A stretch of 64,000 nucleotides of DNA from Halopseudomonas aestusnigri (GTDB lineage Bacteria > Pseudomonadota > Gammaproteobacteria > Pseudomonadales > Pseudomonadaceae), in contig NZ_NBYK01000002.1 of NCBI RefSeq assembly GCF_002197985.1, positions 89,041-153,040 of the forward strand. The letters are read 5' to 3'. The stretch's first letter is position 1; each line of letters begins with the position of its first letter. This document shows positions 55,631 through 64,000 of the stretch, piece by piece. Made by a program: the position numbers and the translations under genes. Below the pieces are notes generated by a model, which did no database searches, was not told the origin of the DNA, and saw only the letters and a program-made list of their open reading frames with translations.

Positions 55631-57805
55631 ATGCGCGAGATCCTTGAATTTTTTGTTACCTGTCCGAAGGGTGTGGAGGGTCTGCTGCGCGATGAAGTGC
55701 TCGCATTGGGCGCCGATGCCGCCAAGGAAACCGTTGCCGGTGTCTCGGTGCAGGGCGATATCGAACTCGGTTACCGCCTGTGTCTGTGGTCGCGCCTGGG
55801 TAACCGGGTACTGCTGGTGCTCAAGCGCTTTTTGGCCGGCACGGCCGAGGACCTGTATGCCGGCGTGCAGCTCATCGACTGGCGCGATCACCTGGCGGTG
55901 GATGGCACCCTGGCGATTGACTTTACCGGCACTCTGGCGGGGGTAGACAACACGCACTTCGGCGCGCTCAAGGTCAAGGATGCGATTGTAGACCAGCTGC
56001 GTCGCCCTGACGGTACCCGTCCGGGGGTGGACAAGGTACGGCCGGATCTGCGTATCAACGTTCATTGCCACCGCGGCGAGGTTCAGCTGGCGCTGGACCT
56101 GTCTGGTGCCAGTCTGCACCAGCGCGGCTACCGCCTTCAGCAGGGCGCGGCGCCGCTCAAGGAGAACCTGGCGGCGGCCATTCTGATCCGTGCGGGCTGG
56201 CCGGCGCTGGCCGAGGCTGGCGGTGCACTGACCGATCCGATGTGCGGTTCGGGTACTTTTCTGGTGGAAGCGGCGTTGATGGCGGCCGATGTTGCCCCCA
56301 ACCTGCAGCGCGAGCACTGGGGCTTCAGCCGCTGGCAGCAGCACGTACCTGTGCTCTGGCAAAAGGTGCTGGCCGATGCCCGCGAGCGTGCCGAGCGCGG
56401 GCTGGCGCGTCCGCCGCTGTGGATTCGCGGCTATGAGGCCGATCCCCGTCTGCTGCAGCCGGTTCGCAACAATATTCAACGTGCCGGCGTGGGGGAGTGG
56501 GTCAAGGTGTTCCAGGGTGAGCTGGCGACCTTCGCGCCAAACCCGGATCGCGGGCAGAAGGGTCTGGTGGTCTGCAACCCGCCCTATGGCGAGCGCCTGG
56601 GCACGACCGCAAGTCTGGTGTATCTCTACCAGAAGCTGGGTGAGGTGCTGCGTCAGCAGTGTCAGGGCTGGCAGGCGGCGATCTTTACCGGCAATGCGGA
56701 TCTGGGCAAGCGCATGGGGATTCGCAGTCACAAGCAATACAACCTGTTTAATGGCGCGCTGCCGTGCAAGTTGTTGCTGATGGATCTGCAATCGGAACGC
56801 TTTGTCACCAAGGCAGCCGATACTCCGGCAGGTGCAGCGGCGCCGGTCGAAGCCGCCCGCCTCAGTGAGTCGGCGCAGATGTTTGCCAACCGGCTGAAAA
56901 AGAACCTCAAGAACCTCGGCAAGTGGGCGCGTCAGCAGGGCATCGAGTGCTACCGGGTCTACGATGCCGACATCCCGGAATTCGCCGTAGCGGTTGATCT
57001 GTATGGCGATCGGGTGCACGTGCAGGAATATGCGCCGCCGCAGTCGATTGATGAAGACAAGGCGCAGGCGCGCCTGCAGGATGTCATGGCGGCGCTGCCA
57101 CAGGTGCTGGGTGTGCCACCCGAGCATATCGCCCTGAAGCAGCGCCAGCGTCAGTCCGGCAAGCAGCAGTATCAGCGCATGGCTCAGCAGGGAGAGTTTT
57201 TCGAGGTGCGTGAAGGACAGGTGCGTCTGCTGGTCAACCTGACCGACTATCTGGATACCGGGCTGTTCCTTGATCACCGCCCAATCCGTCTGCGTATCGC
57301 CGCCGAGGCCAAGGGCAAGCGTTTCCTCAACCTGTTCTGCTACACCGCAACCGCCACCGTGCATGCGGCAGCAGCCGGTGCCCGCTCAACCACCAGTGTG
57401 GATCTGTCCAATACCTATCTGGACTGGGCGCGGCGCAATCTGTCGCTCAATGGCCTGTCTGACCTGCACAAGCTGGTGCGCTCGGATGTGATGGCGTGGC
57501 TGGAGCAGGCAGGGGATCAGCAATTCGATCTGATCTTTATCGATCCGCCTACCTTCTCCAACTCGAAAAAGCTGGAAGGGGTATTTGACGTGCAGCGCGA
57601 TCATGCGCGCTTGCTGGAGCTGGCGATGAAGCGCCTGGCGCCGGGCGGGGTACTGTATTTCTCCAATAACTTCCGGCGTTTCCGCATGGATCCGGCGGTG
57701 GAAGCTCGGTATCTGGTAACCGATATCTCGGCAGAGACGCTGGATCGCGATTTCCAGCGTAACAGCCGGATTCATCGGACCTGGAAATTCACTCATCGCC
57801 CCTGA
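55631..57805 (+). CDS. rlmL: Bifunctional 23S rRNA methyltransferase RlmKL
   Basis: A 724-residue fusion that methylates G2445 (N2, RlmL half) and G2069 (N7, RlmK half) of 23S rRNA (E. coli numbering). N-terminal ferredoxin-like and THUMP domains (about 1-155) precede the first methyltransferase (about 160-385), with DPMCGSGTFLVEAAL and catalytic NPPYGERLG. The second methyltransferase (about 430-715) has FLNLFCYTATATVHAA and DPPTFSNSKK. Length agrees with E. coli RlmKL (702). The stop codon lies in the loop of the terminator hairpin. Confidence 0.96.
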   Translation: MREILEFFVTCPKGVEGLLRDEVLALGADAAKETVAGVSVQGDIELGYRLCLWSRLGNRVLLVLKRFLAGTAEDLYAGVQLIDWRDHLAVDGTLAIDFTGTLAGVDNTHFGALKVKDAIVDQLRRPDGTRPGVDKVRPDLRINVHCHRGEVQLALDLSGASLHQRGYRLQQGAAPLKENLAAAILIRAGWPALAEAGGALTDPMCGSGTFLVEAALMAADVAPNLQREHWGFSRWQQHVPVLWQKVLADARERAERGLARPPLWIRGYEADPRLLQPVRNNIQRAGVGEWVKVFQGELATFAPNPDRGQKGLVVCNPPYGERLGTTASLVYLYQKLGEVLRQQCQGWQAAIFTGNADLGKRMGIRSHKQYNLFNGALPCKLLLMDLQSERFVTKAADTPAGAAAPVEAARLSESAQMFANRLKKNLKNLGKWARQQGIECYRVYDADIPEFAVAVDLYGDRVHVQEYAPPQSIDEDKAQARLQDVMAALPQVLGVPPEHIALKQRQRQSGKQQYQRMAQQGEFFEVREGQVRLLVNLTDYLDTGLFLDHRPIRLRIAAEAKGKRFLNLFCYTATATVHAAAAGARSTTSVDLSNTYLDWARRNLSLNGLSDLHKLVRSDVMAWLEQAGDQQFDLIFIDPPTFSNSKKLEGVFDVQRDHARLLELAMKRLAPGGVLYFSNNFRRFRMDPAVEARYLVTDISAETLDRDFQRNSRIHRTWKFTHRP

Positions 57806-57819
57806 GGGCGATGAGCTTT
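57792..57819. terminator. Convergent terminator overlapping the rlmKL stop codon
   Basis: Stem CTCATCGCCC-ctga-GGGCGATGAG (57792-57815), then CTTT. The loop contains the TGA stop of rlmKL; dacB converges from the right. Confidence 0.8.
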
Positions 57820-57825
57820 ACCACT

Positions 57826-59301
57826 CTAGCGGCTGCTGGCGCTGGCGATGTCGGTCGGTGCCCGGCGGTAGACATCCTGCAGCACCAGATCCAGCGCCTG
57901 ACCACTGGCGCCGGCGGCGGCGTGGTTGACGATGGCGGTCACCGCCCAGCTCTGGCCGTTGGCATCGCGGGTAATGCCGGCGATGGCCTTGACGTTACGA
58001 AGTGATCCGGTCTTGATGTGGGCCTGGCCGGCAACCGGCGTATTGCGCAGCCGGCGGCGCATGGTGCCGTCCATGGCGGCCAGCGGCATGGATGCGATGA
58101 ACTCGGCGCTGTAGGGGCTTTGCCAGGCTTGCGCGAGCAGCTGTGCCATTTCGCGAGCGGTCATGCGTTCCATGCGTGAGAGGCCGGAGCCGTTTTCCAT
58201 GACCAGCGTGTTGGCGCGAATCCCCTTGTCGTTCAGCCAGGCGTTGATGACCCGTACGGCGGCCTTGTGATCGTCACGGTCGGCAGCAATGCGATGTTCC
58301 CGGCCGATGGTCAGGAACAGCTGCCGCGCCATGGTGTTGTTACTCCATTTGTTGATGTCGCGGACCACTTCAACCAGGTCGGGCGAGGTGCTGCGCGAGA
58401 CCAGGCGGGCGCTTGCCGGCGCACGACCGATCTGGTTGCCGCCGAGGATGCTGCCGCCCATTTCGGCCCACAGCGTGCGCAGGGTGCTGGCGGTGTAGGT
58501 GGTCGCGGTCAGGGCTGTCAGATAGCGCTGGGCCATGCACCCCTCGTGCAGGTTGCCGGTGAGGGTAATCACTGCCTCGTGGCCGCTGTCCTGAATGCTG
58601 TAGGCGACGTTGGGGGCCGGGCAACTGCGATTGGGCGCCGGCAGCAGGGCAATCTGGTTGACCACCTTGACCTCGGGGAGCGCCGGCTCAAGGTTGATAC
58701 GCACGCCGCCGCGTTCGGCATAGCTGCTGAGCACAAATACCTTCAGGTTGGTCAGCAACGGATCGGGCTCGACCAGAAATGGACGGTTCTGGTTGCCGCT
58801 GTCATCAATGAACGGCGGAATGTCGGCAGGGAAGCGCATGTCGGCCGGTTGCAGGACCAGATCGCCGTTGATGGTGCGAATGCCCGCCGCCTTCAGATCA
58901 CGCAGCATCAGCCACATGCGTTCCAGCGTCAGCTTGGGATCGCCACCACTGCGGAAAATCAGATCGCCCTGCAGGGTGCCATCGACGACCGGACCGTCTA
59001 CCAGCAGGTCGCTGTTCCACTGATAGGTGGGCCCCAGCAGCTCCAGCGCAGCGTAGGTGGTTACCAGCTTCATGGTTGACGCCGGGTTGACTGGCTGGTC
59101 GGCATTGATGAACTGGGCCATGCCCTGGTTTTCAAGCGGTATGACGGCCAGTGACAGGGCATCGGACGGGATTTTGGCGGCTTGCAGGGCGCTGTTGACG
59201 CGGGCGGGAATGGTGCCGCTGTCGGCGGCCTGCAGCGGGGTGGCAATGAGGCTGATCGTGGGGATCAGGCAGAGCAGGGTGCGCGCGAAAAGGTTGGACA
59301 T
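57826..59301 (-). CDS. dacB: D-alanyl-D-alanine carboxypeptidase/endopeptidase (PBP4 type)
   Basis: A 491-residue periplasmic serine peptidase of family S13 that trims peptidoglycan peptides and cuts cross-links. Signal peptide about 1-26 (PLQA-AD). Active-site motifs are S75-T-M-K in NPASTMKLVTTY, S-N-N in WSNNTMARQLF, and K-T-G in HIKTGSLRNVKAIAG. The long insert between motifs 1 and 2 (domains II-III, about 100-290) is characteristic. Length is normal for DacB. Monocistronic and convergent with rlmKL. Confidence 0.95.
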   Translation of the reverse strand: MSNLFARTLLCLIPTISLIATPLQAADSGTIPARVNSALQAAKIPSDALSLAVIPLENQGMAQFINADQPVNPASTMKLVTTYAALELLGPTYQWNSDLLVDGPVVDGTLQGDLIFRSGGDPKLTLERMWLMLRDLKAAGIRTINGDLVLQPADMRFPADIPPFIDDSGNQNRPFLVEPDPLLTNLKVFVLSSYAERGGVRINLEPALPEVKVVNQIALLPAPNRSCPAPNVAYSIQDSGHEAVITLTGNLHEGCMAQRYLTALTATTYTASTLRTLWAEMGGSILGGNQIGRAPASARLVSRSTSPDLVEVVRDINKWSNNTMARQLFLTIGREHRIAADRDDHKAAVRVINAWLNDKGIRANTLVMENGSGLSRMERMTAREMAQLLAQAWQSPYSAEFIASMPLAAMDGTMRRRLRNTPVAGQAHIKTGSLRNVKAIAGITRDANGQSWAVTAIVNHAAAGASGQALDLVLQDVYRRAPTDIASASSR

Positions 59302-59422
59302 GGTATCCAGCTCCGTAGCCTGTGGGTTGCTGACGACAGAGCTGTCTGTTCGTCAGTTGCCGTTTTCTCGCATCATCACTTAAATAATGATTTGGGCCAA
59401 GAGGTTAAAGTAATTTGTTAGA

Positions 59423-60556
59423 TCAACGGTCGGCCTGCTGCAATCCCAGCAGCCTGCGCCACAGCAGCCAGCTGAGTGGCAGCAGCAACAGACTGATCGC
59501 CAGGGACAGCCAGAGTCCGAGTGTGCGTAACCGATACGCCTCGGACAGCAGTTCGGCTTCGGGTATTAGCACGGCAAGGTAAACGTCCGGCGTTCCGAGG
59601 ATGTTGATTCTCTGCTGCTGTATGACCCAGCGCTGGCCCTCCAGCTCCTTGATTGTCTGGCGCTCCTGCTCGTAGCCGTCCTGAGCCAGGGTCGCCAGCA
59701 GGGTGCTGCCCAGTTCATTAAATCTGCGGGGCTCCAGCGAGTTGCTGCCCTGGGTGGTGTGCAGCAGGCGGTTAGGGTCCTGATAGGCTACGACAACGCC
59801 ATCGGAGGTATACAGAATGAGCTCTGATGAAGGTGTCATGCGTTGCTGGCGCAGGGCTTCTGAGAGCCTGTCCAGGGTCAGGTCGGCCCCCAGTACAGCA
59901 AGGTCATTGCTTGCTCGTGCCAGGGTGGTGCCGAATTCGCGGGTCGAGAAAAACAGGTAGGGCGTAGTGATAAGGCGCTGATTGGCCGCGCTGGCCGCGG
60001 CATACCAGGGGCGCTCGCGGGGGTCATAACCCTCATCCGGGGCCATGCGTGCCTCGATGATCTGCAGGTTTTCGTTCAGGAACAGGTAGCTGTTCTGCCG
60101 GGTGGCTGCTGAGCTGCCGATGTGCCAGGCCATCCAGCGGGCCTGTCGCGGCGCGCTGAAGCGTTGCAGGCTTAGCCGGTTTCCAAGCGGGCGCAACATC
60201 AGATAGTCGCCGCCTTGCCAGCCGATGTAGACGGAGTTGAGCTGCACGTTGTCGCTGAGTACCTGTGCCATCATCGGCAGGTAGTCCAGCCGTTCCGACA
60301 GGTTGGTGGTGGTCACCAGCTTGCTCAGGGCCATGATATTCAGCGCCTGCATGGGCGGATGATAGATGTTTTCAAGCTCGCCGCTGACCTGATCGACGAT
60401 ACGCTGGAAGAGGGCATCTCCATCGGTGCGAATCAGTTTGTCGAGCTGCTGGTAGTGAAACAGACTCAGGGAAATACCAAGGAGCAGCATGGGCAGCATG
60501 CCCAGCAGAAGGAAAATGGAATGTCGGCTGCGAGCGGTCCGTTTCGTATCTGGCAT
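59423..60556 (-). CDS. Membrane Cache-domain sensor protein without output domain
   Basis: About 377 residues from ATG 60556 (MPDTKRTARSRH), with AAGGA upstream; an ATG 13 codons earlier is possible. TM1 (about 15-35) and TM2 (about 345-368) enclose a large periplasmic double-Cache-like domain with the typical DEGYDPRERPWYAAA and LAVLGADLTLDRLSEALR segments. The protein stops about ten residues after TM2, so HAMP, GGDEF, kinase or MCP output modules are absent. I see no frameshift within the last codons and no output-domain remnant between its stop and dacB. It is downstream of tatD (45-base gap). It may act as a ligand-binding partner of another sensor. Confidence 0.85.
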   Translation of the reverse strand: MPDTKRTARSRHSIFLLLGMLPMLLLGISLSLFHYQQLDKLIRTDGDALFQRIVDQVSGELENIYHPPMQALNIMALSKLVTTTNLSERLDYLPMMAQVLSDNVQLNSVYIGWQGGDYLMLRPLGNRLSLQRFSAPRQARWMAWHIGSSAATRQNSYLFLNENLQIIEARMAPDEGYDPRERPWYAAASAANQRLITTPYLFFSTREFGTTLARASNDLAVLGADLTLDRLSEALRQQRMTPSSELILYTSDGVVVAYQDPNRLLHTTQGSNSLEPRRFNELGSTLLATLAQDGYEQERQTIKELEGQRWVIQQQRINILGTPDVYLAVLIPEAELLSEAYRLRTLGLWLSLAISLLLLPLSWLLWRRLLGLQQADR

Positions 60557-60601
60557 GCGAGTCCTTGGCTGCGTCCAATGCGGTGATGCAGCCAATATAG
60601 A

Positions 60602-61402
60602 CTATTGCCGAGGGGCTGGCAGCCGGAACAGACGCCGGGCGTTCTCGCAGGTGTGTTGACTGAGTTGGTCCAGATGCTGCTGGCGGCAGCTGGCAACCAT
60701 CTGTGCGACTTCCGGCAAAAACGCAGGCTCGTTGCGCCGGTTCTTCGGCTTGGGATCAAGGGTGCGGGGCAGTAGCCAGGGAGCATCGGTTTCCAGCAGC
60801 AGCCGGTTGTCGGGGATATCCCTGGCCAGCACCTGCAGGTCGGTTCCGCGGCGCTCGTCGCAAATCCAGCCGGTGATGCCGATATGCAGATCAAGGTCGA
60901 GGTAGGCGTACAGCGCCTTGCGGTCAGCGGTAAAGCAGTGCACCACGGCGCCGCTGAGCTGGTCGCGATAATCACGCAGAACGTCGATCAGCGTGTCGCT
61001 GGCTTCGCGTTCATGGAGAAAGACTGGCAGCCGGGTCTCCACGGCTACTGCGAGCTGCTCTTCCAGTGCGCGCAACTGGTCGGGGCGTGGTGAGAAGTCG
61101 CGGTTGTAATCGAGGCCGCATTCGCCAATGGCGCGAACGGCAGGCTTTTGGCTCAGTTCAAGTAACTGACGGCTGCTGTCTGCAGTCCAGTGACGCGCCT
61201 CGTGCGGATGCACGCCGGCGGTGGTGAAGAGGTGTTCAGGATGATCCGCGCACAGAGCAAGCAGGTGTTCTGCCTGCTCCAGCGAGGTCATGGTCAGCAA
61301 CTGCTGGCTGACACCGGCCTGACGGGCCCGCTCCAGTACCGCGTCGCGGTCGCTGTCGAAGGCTTTGTCCGTCAGGTTGACGCCGATGTCGACCCATTCC
61401 AT
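60602..61402 (-). CDS. tatD: TatD-family metal-dependent DNase
   Basis: A 266-residue TIM-barrel hydrolase of the TatD group, which acts as a 3'-5' exonuclease on DNA in E. coli. It aligns along its length with E. coli TatD as I remember it: [19 protein letters not shown] at the N-terminus, [26 protein letters not shown] (the Glu ligand), [28 protein letters not shown], and [12 protein letters not shown] (Asp ligand). The usual HxH N-terminal metal pair is replaced by DIGVNLT, as in E. coli TatD. It lies 14 bases after the RNA helicase gene on the same strand. Confidence 0.93.
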   Translation of the reverse strand: MEWVDIGVNLTDKAFDSDRDAVLERARQAGVSQQLLTMTSLEQAEHLLALCADHPEHLFTTAGVHPHEARHWTADSSRQLLELSQKPAVRAIGECGLDYNRDFSPRPDQLRALEEQLAVAVETRLPVFLHEREASDTLIDVLRDYRDQLSGAVVHCFTADRKALYAYLDLDLHIGITGWICDERRGTDLQVLARDIPDNRLLLETDAPWLLPRTLDPKPKNRRNEPAFLPEVAQMVASCRQQHLDQLSQHTCENARRLFRLPAPRQ

Positions 61403-61416
61403 CTGCAGTGCGTCCC

Positions 61417-63123
61417 TCAGGCCTTGCGCGGGCCTTTGGGCTTGCCGGCGAACTCACGGCGAGGCGGCTTGCCTCGGGGCGCGCGGTCACGTGGCGGCAA
61501 TTCACCTTCAGGCAGCGGCCAGGCCTTGATCTGCAAGGTCACGCCGTTGATTTCGGCGCCGGCCAGGCGGTTCAGTACCGACTGGTCGAGCGTCGGCAGG
61601 AACACACCAGTGTGCTCGTTGAACAGCTTGATGTGGCCGATCTGCTGACGCTGCAGGCCTCCTACCTTGACCAGCACGTCGACCAGCGGCTTGGGCATCA
61701 GGCCGGTCTTGCGACCGCCTTGAACCTTGTAGCGGGTCAGGCCGGCGTCGCGGTCAAACTCTTCGCGCTCTCGGCGCGGCGGCGCGCTCGGCAGGTCGGC
61801 AACCGGCTCCAGCAGGGCCTTGGCGCTCGGCAGCAGGGTCAGCAGCGCGGCGGCCAGTTCGGTGGCATCCAGGCTAGTGAGTTCCTGCAGATCGCTGACC
61901 AGCTGCTGATGCAGTGCGGTGGCGTTCTCGCGGGCGTCGTTCAGACGTGATGCCAGCTTGTTCAGGCGACCACTGCGTACCGCATCGGCAGTCGGCAGGG
62001 CCTGCGGCTCGATTTTCTGGCCGGTAGCGCGCTCGAGTACGTGCAGCAGACGACGCTCGCGCGGGGTTGCGAACAGAATCGCCGTGCCCTGACGACCGGC
62101 GCGACCGGTACGACCGATACGGTGTACATAGCTTTCGCTGTCGTGCGGCAGGTCGTAGTTGAGCACGTGGGTGATGCGCTCGACGTCCAGTCCGCGGGCT
62201 GCCACGTCGGTAGCCACGACGATGTCGAGCAGGCCGCGCTTGAGGCGATCAACCACTTGCTCGCGCAGCTGCTGGGTCAGGTCGCCGTTCAGTGCCGCCG
62301 CAGCAAAGCCACGCGCTTCAAGGCGCTCGGCCAGCTCAAGACTGGCGGTCTTGGTGCGCACGAAGACAATCATGGCTTCAACCGGCTCGACTTCGAGCAG
62401 GCGGGTCATGGCGTCCAGTTTGTGGTGGTTGGAGACTTCCCAGACTTTCTGGGTAATGGTCTCGAGACTGCTGCTGGCGCCGCTGTGCAGGCGGATTTCG
62501 GCAGGCTCTTTCATGTGGTTGCGCGCGACATTGCGCACACCCGGCGGCATGGTTGCGGAGAACAGTGCCTTCTGGGTGGTGTCTGGAACCGCTTCAAAGA
62601 CCGCTTCCAGATCGTCGGCGAAGCCCATCTTGAGCATTTCGTCGGCTTCGTCGAGTGCCAGATAGCGCAGCTCCTGCAACTTCAGGCTGCCGCGGCGCAG
62701 GTGATCGGTCAGTCGGCCCGGCGTGGCGACAACAACATGCGCGCCGCGCTCAAGTGCCTTGAACTGGGGGGCGAAAGCCGAGCCGCCATACAGGGCGAGC
62801 ACGGTAAAGCCGCGCATGTTCTGGGCGTAGCGCTGGAACGCCTCTGCAACTTGCAGAGCGAGCTCGCGGGTCGGGGTCAGAATCAGCGCCTGAGTGGCGC
62901 GCAGGCTGACATCAATGCCAGCGAGTACGGGCAGCGCGAAGGCTGCAGTCTTGCCGGTACCGGTCTGTGCCAGACCGAGCAGATCCTTGCCGGCCAGAAG
63001 CGTCGGGATGGCTTCAGCCTGGATAGGGGAGGGAGTTTCGTAGCCAAGGCTGTTGAGAGCCTCGAGGAGATGAGCGGGCAGGCCGAGATCGGCAAATTGC
63101 CGGGCCGGAGCGGTTTCGGACAT
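61417..63123 (-). CDS. deaD: DEAD-box RNA helicase with DbpA-type RNA-binding domain
   Basis: A 568-residue ATP-dependent RNA helicase. Motifs: Q-motif [13 protein letters not shown], motif [12 protein letters not shown], Ia [62 protein letters not shown]. After the RecA domains come a helical dimerisation-like region (about 370-440) and a C-terminal DbpA-type RRM (about 470-540), then a basic Arg/Lys/Pro tail. This architecture matches DeaD/CsdA, which helps ribosome assembly and mRNA turnover in the cold. First gene of a likely deaD-tatD-Cache unit. Confidence 0.92.
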   Translation of the reverse strand: MSETAPARQFADLGLPAHLLEALNSLGYETPSPIQAEAIPTLLAGKDLLGLAQTGTGKTAAFALPVLAGIDVSLRATQALILTPTRELALQVAEAFQRYAQNMRGFTVLALYGGSAFAPQFKALERGAHVVVATPGRLTDHLRRGSLKLQELRYLALDEADEMLKMGFADDLEAVFEAVPDTTQKALFSATMPPGVRNVARNHMKEPAEIRLHSGASSSLETITQKVWEVSNHHKLDAMTRLLEVEPVEAMIVFVRTKTASLELAERLEARGFAAAALNGDLTQQLREQVVDRLKRGLLDIVVATDVAARGLDVERITHVLNYDLPHDSESYVHRIGRTGRAGRQGTAILFATPRERRLLHVLERATGQKIEPQALPTADAVRSGRLNKLASRLNDARENATALHQQLVSDLQELTSLDATELAAALLTLLPSAKALLEPVADLPSAPPRREREEFDRDAGLTRYKVQGGRKTGLMPKPLVDVLVKVGGLQRQQIGHIKLFNEHTGVFLPTLDQSVLNRLAGAEINGVTLQIKAWPLPEGELPPRDRAPRGKPPRREFAGKPKGPRKA

Positions 63124-63266
63124 ACGGGAAGTGAACCTTAGGGAAGAGATAGCCGCGTAGTATACGCGCTTTATGGAAAAATTGCCCGTGCCATTTGTCT
63201 GACCTGTTCAGCGGCGGCACAAGATGTCAGGCTTGGAGGCCAACTGACAGGATCAAGGAGTACCGA

Positions 63267-64000
63267 ATGGGACGTCTCGTTGAAGGCCAGTGGGTCGATC
63301 AGTGGTATGACACCGACAGTAACGGCGGCGCCTTCAAGCGCGAGGATGCCGGGTTTCGCGAGTGGGTTGCTGCCGATACGCGCTTTGCGCCGGATTCAGG
63401 CCGCTACCATCTCTATGTTTCGCTGGCATGTCCGTGGGCGCATCGCACGCTGATCATGCGGCGGCTGAAGGGGCTCGAGGAACATATCGGTGTCACAGTC
63501 GTGCATCCGCACATGCTGGAGCAGGGCTGGGAGTTTGCCGAGCCCGAGCCGCTCTACGGTTATCGCTGCATGCACCAGCTGTATACCCATGCCCGGGTGA
63601 ACTACACCGGGCGCGTGACCGTTCCGGTGCTCTGGGATAGGCGTGAGGAGACAATCGTCAACAACGAGTCCGCCGAGATTATCCGTATCTTCAACAGCGC
63701 GTTTGATGCGCTGACCGGTAACCGTGACGACTATTATCCGGCAGCGCTTCAGGACGAGATCGAGCGGATCAACGAGCGGGTCTACAGTGAGATCAACAAC
63801 GGGGTCTACAAGGCCGGGTTTGCGACTGACCAGGAAGTCTATGAACAGGCCTGTCGTGAGCTGTTTTCCGCGCTTGACTGGCTGGAGGCGCTGCTTGGCG
63901 AGCGCCGTTATCTGGCCGGCAGCCGACTGACCCTGGCCGACTGGCGACTGTTCACCACGCTGGTGCGCTTTGATCCGGTCTATCACGGGCACTTCAAGTG
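63267..64000 (+). CDS. Glutathionyl-hydroquinone reductase (Omega-like GST), 3' end outside window
   Basis: The frame opens at ATG 63267 (AAGGAG upstream) and runs off the end, so only about 244 residues are seen; the family is about 310-330 long. The N-terminal thioredoxin fold contains the catalytic cysteine in ACPWAHRTLIMRRLKGLE, as in YqjG/GS-hydroquinone reductases, followed by VVHPHMLEQGWEF. Later segments VPVLWDRREETIVNNESAEI and YSEINNGVYKAGFA are also typical. It reduces glutathionylated hydroquinones using glutathione. Divergent from deaD. Confidence 0.9.
   Translation, partial: MGRLVEGQWVDQWYDTDSNGGAFKREDAGFREWVAADTRFAPDSGRYHLYVSLACPWAHRTLIMRRLKGLEEHIGVTVVHPHMLEQGWEFAEPEPLYGYRCMHQLYTHARVNYTGRVTVPVLWDRREETIVNNESAEIIRIFNSAFDALTGNRDDYYPAALQDEIERINERVYSEINNGVYKAGFATDQEVYEQACRELFSALDWLEALLGERRYLAGSRLTLADWRLFTTLVRFDPVYHGHFK

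Noticed and set aside
61417-63123. RhlE or DbpA as the identity of the helicase
   Set aside because: The helical linker plus RRM and basic tail after the RecA domains is longer than in RhlE or DbpA and fits the DeaD/CsdA layout better.

Overview
The window is high-GC DNA (about 60% by eye) with Pseudomonas-type codon use. From memory of the P. aeruginosa PAO1 map, two blocks keep a pseudomonad gene order: btuB-cobO-cobB-bluB-cobD-cobC-cobQ-cobP-cobU, and fadH / nadK / glpG / yeaC / pepN / YCF48-RND / moxR-bat / gdhB / pyrD / rmf / rlmL / dacB. The source is most likely a gammaproteobacterium of the family Pseudomonadaceae (Pseudomonas or Halopseudomonas). Most of the window is core chromosome. 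I see no insertion sequence, prophage, CRISPR array or rRNA gene.

Layout. 0.1-3.5 kb: a Cache-type chemoreceptor, an exported retropepsin-like protease and two small conserved proteins. 3.5-8.4 kb: a TetR repressor next to a two-gene RND efflux operon, with a nested palindromic operator between them. 8.5-9.1 kb: a single tRNA-Asp gene with its own promoter and terminator, then a DUF5064 gene. 9.2-21.6 kb: a cobalamin riboswitch followed by a long, tightly overlapping B12 uptake and synthesis operon (btuB, a BtuM-type membrane transporter, cobO, cobB, bluB, a BtuF-like protein without a signal peptide, cobD, cobC, cobQ, cobP, cobT, a ribazole phosphatase, cobS). Together these cover uptake, adenosylation, amidation, lower-ligand synthesis and nucleotide-loop assembly. 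The corrin-ring genes are not in the window. 21.6-21.8 kb: a 26-codon acidic ORF behind a PhoB-box-like promoter. 21.8-25.1 kb: an AraC-family regulator divergent from fadH, with 21-bp-spaced direct repeats between them.

25.3-33.8 kb: a coiled-coil protein of unknown function, a DUF1853 protein, nadK, a phosphoesterase, rhomboid glpG, DUF1315, DUF2797 and pepN. 34.0-41.4 kb: two tandem copies of a module made of an exported YCF48-like beta-propeller and an RND/MMPL transporter. 41.4-41.9 kb: the only long gene-free stretch, which holds a GC-rich block of nested inverted repeats. 41.9-48.7 kb (minus strand): the moxR-DUF58-DUF4381-batA-batB/C-batD operon; one of its two VWA domains has lost the metal-site residues. 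48.9-55.4 kb: the large NAD-glutamate dehydrogenase gdhB, DUF2835, pyrD and rmf. 55.6-59.3 kb: rlmKL and dacB, convergent across a shared hairpin. 59.4-64 kb: a Cache-only membrane sensor, tatD, a DEAD-box helicase and the 5' part of a glutathionyl-hydroquinone reductase gene.

The most interesting points are the BtuM/signal-less BtuF pair inside the B12 operon, the possible phosphate-regulated micro-ORF, the duplicated YCF48-RND module with different upstream control sequences, the degenerate BatB metal site, and the structured element at 41.57-41.80 kb.
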